Positions 59,760 through 64,000 of a stretch of DNA of 64,000 bases are shown piece by piece; positions within the stretch are counted from its first letter, which is position 1; each line of letters opens with the position of its first letter. Origin of the DNA: Bacillota bacterium (lineage in GTDB: Bacteria; Bacillota; Clostridia; Christensenellales; JAEXRW01); assembly GCA_023454175.1 (NCBI GenBank), contig JAEXRW010000023.1, forward strand, positions 1 through 64,000, read 5' to 3'. A model generated the notes under the pieces. It searched no databases, had not been told where the DNA came from, and saw nothing but the letters and a program-made list of their open reading frames with translations. Both the position numbers and the translations under genes were made by a program.

Positions 59760-60998
59760 ATGGAACGTGCAATACTTCATTCCGATTTGAATAGCTTTTA
59801 CGCCTCAGTAGAATGCCTGTATCATCCTGAACTCGCCGGCCTCCCTGTGGCAGTTGGGGGAGATGTCGAGCAGCGTCATGGCATTATCCTGGCGAAAAAT
59901 AATCTGGCCAAGAAATATGAAATCAAAACAGGTGATGCTATATGGCAAGCTAAGCAAAAATGCCCTAAGCTGGTCGTTTTGCCTCCCACTTTTGGTTTGT
60001 ACCTGCGTTTTTCCCGTAGCGTCCGGGAGATATATTCCCGATACACCCCTTACATCGAGGCCTTTGGTATCGATGAATGTTGGCTTGATGTAACTTCAAA
60101 TGTACGGATGGGACGGCCAGCAGAAGAAATAGCTCATGAAATTCGTAATACAATCAAGGAAGAACTTGGCATCACCGTCTCTATCGGTGTCAGTTGGAAC
60201 AAGATATTTGCCAAACTTGGGAGCGACCTGAAAAAGCCCGATGCTGTTACGGTTATAACCAAAGAGAACTTTCATGAGAAAGTGTGGCCTTTACCGGCGA
60301 AAGAATTGCTCTATGTTGGGCGTGCAACCTGGCGCAAATTCTGCAATTGGAATATACCAACCATCGGAGCTCTGGCAAATACCCCGGTAGATGAAATGCG
60401 TGAATTGCTTGGCAAATGGGGCGAGACGCTACATATGTTTGCAAACGGGTGGGACCCCTCGCCGGTGAATGTCATCGATTTCGAAGAAGAGGTTAAAGGC
60501 GTTGGCAACAGTATTACGACCCCCAGAGATATCGTGAATGAACAAGATGCTCGCCAGGTAATATATGCTTTATCGGAATCTGTCGCTGAACGGATGCGCA
60601 ATAAAGGTCTATCGGGAACTACCATCGCTATTTGGATTAGGGATGTGGACCTCGGTTCATTTACCCGGCAAAGAGTAATAAAAAGGCCGACTTGTCTGGC
60701 TTCAGACATTGCTGCAAATGCTATCGATATTTTCCGCAGGAATTGGTTTTGGGATAAGCCGCTGCGCTCGCTGGGGGTCCGTGTAACGGGATTAATGTAC
60801 GAGAAAGATGGGCGGCAGTTATCCCTAATGATTGGGCGGGAAGAAAAGCAAGAAGCTCTCGAAAGGAGCATTGATGAAATACGGCGGAGGTTCGGGCATG
60901 GTGCAGTAAAACGTGCATTAATGCTTAATGATTCAGCTCTCGACCCTGATACTAATGCCCCTAATTCGCCAAATCGACTTGCTTTTATGAAAAAGTAG
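59760..60998 (+). CDS. Y-family DNA polymerase (DinB/UmuC type)
   Basis: A 412-residue translesion polymerase. Motifs: LHSDLNSFYASVE with the first metal Asp at 9, AFGIDECWLDV with Asp105-Glu106 (the SIDE motif variant), VSIGVSWNKIFAKLGSDLKKPD, and a helix-hairpin-helix-type thumb (TIGALANTP). The C-terminal little-finger domain extends to about 380. Length and the GIDECWLD wording place it in the Gram-positive DinB group often carried on phages and mobile elements. It is the only plus-strand gene in the island. A LexA-like box and CGGAGAGC ribosome site precede it. Confidence 0.92.
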   Translation: MERAILHSDLNSFYASVECLYHPELAGLPVAVGGDVEQRHGIILAKNNLAKKYEIKTGDAIWQAKQKCPKLVVLPPTFGLYLRFSRSVREIYSRYTPYIEAFGIDECWLDVTSNVRMGRPAEEIAHEIRNTIKEELGITVSIGVSWNKIFAKLGSDLKKPDAVTVITKENFHEKVWPLPAKELLYVGRATWRKFCNWNIPTIGALANTPVDEMRELLGKWGETLHMFANGWDPSPVNVIDFEEEVKGVGNSITTPRDIVNEQDARQVIYALSESVAERMRNKGLSGTTIAIWIRDVDLGSFTRQRVIKRPTCLASDIAANAIDIFRRNWFWDKPLRSLGVRVTGLMYEKDGRQLSLMIGREEKQEALERSIDEIRRRFGHGAVKRALMLNDSALDPDTNAPNSPNRLAFMKK

Positions 60999-61030
60999 TT
61001 TAGTAACGATATTGAACTTTAAATAGAACT

Positions 61031-62557
61031 CTATAGAAGATTTACATTTTCTAATTCGTCATCTCTACTTATAAAAGGGATAACAGATAGATTTTTTCTT
61101 ATCGATTCAAGCACAGTTGGTTCACCATCGTTTTGGTTGAGAAAAAGAGACTTAATATAGTTCGGTCTAACCTTACCTTGACTATCCTTCATCTTACTGA
61201 CAGGTGAATTTAGTATGCTGTACGGGAATAAAACTTGTCGGCAGAAATTGGCTAATGAGTTGGGTTTAATACTCTCTTCAAAAAAGTACTTAGCGGGTAT
61301 AATGGTTTCCGCAGCTATAATTTCTTTGTGAAACTGTTCAATACTTGTTATATCAAACTTGTTGTCTATTAATAACCTCCAAAACTTCGGATATTTTAAT
61401 GTGAGAATTATTAAATAATAATAGTTTGATAGCACTTCTGCAACTTGTTTATTACTGTTAACTTCTCTATCCGCGAAGCTAATTCTGCATAACAAAAGTA
61501 AATATGATATAAATTTTTCTATGTCTCTTAAGCTTAATTTTAGGGCGTTAGAAATCAGACACAAATTTTCGACTAATAGGCTATTATTATCCAATTCCTC
61601 AATTTCATTTTTTCTCAAGTTTGATGCAACTTTAAAAATTTTCTCTGAAACTATGTTACAGTGATATAGTTGTAATTTTATAAAACTCGAAATTTCAATG
61701 GGTGGAAAGCATATTTGTATATCAAAGAATCTTCTCAAATATCCTGGGGAATCAATACCAGTCCCATAAGTCCCTGAAATGGAATGGGAAAGTTGATTAA
61801 AGTCCATGGCAAAAACAAAAAAAATGTTCTCTATGTCAAAAAAATGTTTTACAACTTCAAGTGTCTCTATTGCAAAAGTAGGCCTGCACCTATCTAACTC
61901 ATCAATAATAATCACAAGTTTTTTCGACTTCAGTGTCTTAGAGTTTCTTAAAGCATTAAGAAAGTTACTTTTCGCTTCCGAATAAGAAATAAAATCATTA
62001 TAAATTTCATCATCTAACCAAATGTCTTTACCATTTACCGCATTTTTTAACGCCTCCAATAACTCATATGGTTTAATTTCTGTCCCAATTTGCAGGTTAG
62101 TCAAATTCAATTTTAAAGATAAAGGTAAATTCTTTAGTATTTTCCCCAAATAATAACCTAAAGTACGAGCGCCATTAAAAAAGCGTGTTAACACTTTTAT
62201 CGAATCTTCAAGAGAATCTTCTTTATCTAATAACGTTCGAATGTTATAAATTAGTGGTACAATTGCCTGTTCAAAATCATCATTGTCCCATGCATTATAA
62301 TATATAGCTCTATATTCAGTTGTTTCATTCAATTCATTGTAAAGTCTAATCAAAAAGGTGGTTTTTCCAGTTCCCCAACCGGAATCAATTGCGAGTGAAA
62401 ATCCTTTGTCATTTATATTGTATAGTGGTTTTTTTGATATATTTTTCGCATCGTCGAGTATAGAGATAATTTGTTCACCAAAATCTCTAAGGTTATAAAA
62501 GATATCATCTTTAAATTTTATGTCTGACAATACTTCACTTGTAGTAATACTTGTCAT
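61031..62557 (-). CDS. KAP family P-loop NTPase
   Basis: A 508-residue KAP NTPase. Walker A is GWGTGKTT (60-67) within FSLAIDSGWGTGKTTF, and Walker B with the KAP signature is LVIIIDELDRCRP (214-226). A long helical insert lies between them. No membrane segments are apparent in the usual KAP insert position except a weak hydrophobic stretch, so it may be cytoplasmic. KAP proteins act in several antiphage defence systems and in membrane-linked signalling. Nine bases separate it from the upstream partner gene, so the two form an operon. Very AT-rich. Confidence 0.88.
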   Translation of the reverse strand: MTSITTSEVLSDIKFKDDIFYNLRDFGEQIISILDDAKNISKKPLYNINDKGFSLAIDSGWGTGKTTFLIRLYNELNETTEYRAIYYNAWDNDDFEQAIVPLIYNIRTLLDKEDSLEDSIKVLTRFFNGARTLGYYLGKILKNLPLSLKLNLTNLQIGTEIKPYELLEALKNAVNGKDIWLDDEIYNDFISYSEAKSNFLNALRNSKTLKSKKLVIIIDELDRCRPTFAIETLEVVKHFFDIENIFFVFAMDFNQLSHSISGTYGTGIDSPGYLRRFFDIQICFPPIEISSFIKLQLYHCNIVSEKIFKVASNLRKNEIEELDNNSLLVENLCLISNALKLSLRDIEKFISYLLLLCRISFADREVNSNKQVAEVLSNYYYLIILTLKYPKFWRLLIDNKFDITSIEQFHKEIIAAETIIPAKYFFEESIKPNSLANFCRQVLFPYSILNSPVSKMKDSQGKVRPNYIKSLFLNQNDGEPTVLESIRKNLSVIPFISRDDELENVNLL

Positions 62558-62566
62558 ATAGGCCCT

Positions 62567-63898
62567 TTATCTTATAGATTGAAATAAATATTCTTTTTCA
62601 ATTATATTTTTATAACGATTCATGTCATTTGGAGAAAAGGTAATCGTTGATACTTCCTTAATCAGATAATAACTATCAAAATTAATAGGTCTGTTTTCAA
62701 TGTCTATTAGGCAATATGGATATAATAATACCTTTGTATTAATGATTCCTTCTTGGCTATAAAGGTGAACATTTTTCCTATGTGGACTTGTTACTTTATT
62801 TATGTGTTGAACTAACTTTTCAACTTGATACTCGTCATTACTGTAAACAATATGGATTTGGGTATTAGCAGCAACACCCAATATAGAAGATTTTATATAA
62901 TCGTCATTAAATAAATTGTTTAGGCAATCAGTTACTACATATATTTCTTTTGGCCTAATACTCTTTAAATCTGATAAAATGCTTCTGTACTCACCTTCAA
63001 ACAGATATCTTTCAGAAAAATATAACCTCTCTATTTCCTCTTGGGTTGAAGTTTTGGATATAATAGCACTTCTCAGCGAATCTGTTATATCCATTTTTAC
63101 TTGATTACAAACAAATCTCTCTGGCAAATAACGAGCTACATCTCTGCAACTTTTTAAATTATTTCTCGCTCCTGGTTTATTTTTTATTTGCTTCTTATAA
63201 GCAGAGATATATAAATCACCGTTTTCATCTGGGCAATAATATTTGAATTCTTTATCATAATCATTGTAATAAATAAAAATTTGGCAAGGAAAATATGAAA
63301 GCTTATCATTAGTAATTCGAAGTATTTTATAGAGTTCGTTATTAAGAGAATTCAGACCATTTGGCATAGAATTCTGACTTTCAATATAATAAGAATTTAT
63401 TTCTGCGAATTTCTTTTCTAAAAAATCATAGTCCAAGGAATACTCTTCATGCAAGTACAAGAACGGACGTTTTACCAGTCTTTCATCTTTCAAGTGCATA
63501 GACTTCCCAGTTATTAAATTGAAGTATATGTTCCGAATTTGAGTTTTTTCAATGCTTATTCTTCTAAGAGCACCTAAAGCTAATTTACCCTTCTCTGTAA
63601 TTATTAGTTGTCCACTTTTTAGATATACTAAATCGGTGTTTGACATTTCTCCAACAATATCATATAAAACATTATTTTCTATACCAAGAATTTTTTCCAT
63701 TTTGTCAATATCATAGCATTTCTTATCAACGAGCTTCAAAATCATCTCAAAGGCCAATGATAATGGAATTTCTTTTCTAACTAAAGCTTCTATTCCAAGT
63801 TCTCTAACTGGTATGTACAGATATTCCATTTTTACAAATTCGTAGCCCTCAATGAGCGGATAAATAAATCGTTGTAAGTCATTTTTTATTGATTTCAT
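62567..63898 (-). CDS. Winged-helix-like partner of the KAP NTPase, unknown function
   Basis: A 443-residue protein that I do not recognise as a known family. Residues about 40-115 read like a winged-helix DNA-binding region (PLSLAFEMILKLVDKKCYDI, then GEMSNTDLVYLKSGQLIITE and KGKLALGALRR). The C-terminal 170 residues contain alternating strands and helices with YVVTDCLNNLFN, IHIVYSNDEYQVE and HLYSQEGIINTKVLLYPYCL, reminiscent of a degenerate phospholipase-D-like or sensor domain, but no HKD motif is present. I choose the ATG at 63898 (GGAGAAGAGATAAA upstream); the frame reaches 63988. With the KAP NTPase it forms a two-gene unit, a candidate defence pair. Confidence 0.65.
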   Translation of the reverse strand: MKSIKNDLQRFIYPLIEGYEFVKMEYLYIPVRELGIEALVRKEIPLSLAFEMILKLVDKKCYDIDKMEKILGIENNVLYDIVGEMSNTDLVYLKSGQLIITEKGKLALGALRRISIEKTQIRNIYFNLITGKSMHLKDERLVKRPFLYLHEEYSLDYDFLEKKFAEINSYYIESQNSMPNGLNSLNNELYKILRITNDKLSYFPCQIFIYYNDYDKEFKYYCPDENGDLYISAYKKQIKNKPGARNNLKSCRDVARYLPERFVCNQVKMDITDSLRSAIISKTSTQEEIERLYFSERYLFEGEYRSILSDLKSIRPKEIYVVTDCLNNLFNDDYIKSSILGVAANTQIHIVYSNDEYQVEKLVQHINKVTSPHRKNVHLYSQEGIINTKVLLYPYCLIDIENRPINFDSYYLIKEVSTITFSPNDMNRYKNIIEKEYLFQSIR

Positions 63899-64000
63899 TT
63901 TATCTCTTCTCCATATAATCAATGACCGAGCAGCATTGGGGATGCTGACACATATATTGAATGATGTCAGGGAAACGATTACCAACAATTTTCGTATTAT

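Noticed and set aside
1..64000. tRNA or rRNA genes
   Set aside because: No cloverleaf with a T-loop motif and no rRNA signature was recognised on either strand.

Overview
The window looks like a chromosomal segment of a low-to-mid GC Gram-positive anaerobe (Bacillota, most likely Clostridia; genus not determinable from this sequence). Signs are strong GGAGG-type ribosome binding sites, many TTG and GTG starts, the dnaX-ebfC-recR-DUF2508 order, a [4Fe-4S] family-4 uracil-DNA glycosylase, a Crp/Fnr regulator beside a ferredoxin-like protein, and a palindromic interspersed repeat of a type common in Clostridia. Most genes lie on the minus strand. No rRNA, tRNA, CRISPR array or cas gene was recognised.

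Layout. 0.3-9.7 kb: housekeeping and small genes (histidine phosphatase, Crp/Fnr regulator with a divergent dicluster ferredoxin, RNA-repair-type nucleotidyltransferase, YhbY, Obg, GNAT, glutamate dehydrogenase, endonuclease III, and a divergent pair including a Cys-rich repeat protein). 9.8-25.9 kb: thirteen tightly packed minus-strand genes behind one recognisable promoter. They encode a ThDP enzyme, a Gfo/Idh/MocA dehydrogenase, a split transketolase, an RpiB-like isomerase, an IclR regulator, a GPH-type transporter, a GlpA/GlpB/DUF1667-like flavoprotein set, an FGGY kinase, an AGPS-like FAD oxidoreductase and a CoA-acylating methylmalonate-semialdehyde dehydrogenase. This reads as one catabolic operon for an unidentified sugar, polyol or sugar acid. 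26-45.3 kb: CtpA protease, cyclase-family hydrolase, two secreted SH3b/peptidoglycan-binding paralogues, two uracil-DNA glycosylase-family proteins, dnaX-ebfC-recR-DUF2508, a beta-CASP nuclease, DegV, a 1080-residue adenylation/carrier/alpha-oxoamine-synthase fusion, a Dph6-like ligase, an acidic surface-type protein and an Imm-5-like protein. This part carries two copies of a hairpin-flanked repeat and hairpins with one constant loop on unrelated stems.

45.3 kb to the end is clearly AT-richer and looks like a mobile island. Its core (48.7-59.3 kb) is a Tn7-like transposition module on the minus strand with two complete-looking ATPase/transposase pairs: TnsC2, a TnsB2 split into an N-terminal DNA-binding protein and a separate catalytic protein, TnsA, a 51-residue mini-protein, a full-length TnsB1, TnsC1 and two different TniQ/TnsD proteins. 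Truncated tniQ pieces lie both inside the module (51.6-51.9 kb) and at its left flank (45.5 kb). Two related Sel1/TPR-type proteins of unknown role lie between the tniQ genes and the left flank, and may be cargo. Right of the module are a Y-family DNA polymerase behind a LexA-like box and a two-gene KAP NTPase/winged-helix unit that could be a defence system.

I expect the module to work as in Tn7: TnsA plus TnsB cut and join, TnsC passes the target signal, and each TniQ/TnsD selects a target. The second TnsB/TnsC pair and the second TniQ could give heteromeric transposase or two targeting routes. That is inference; the transposon ends could not be fixed by eye.
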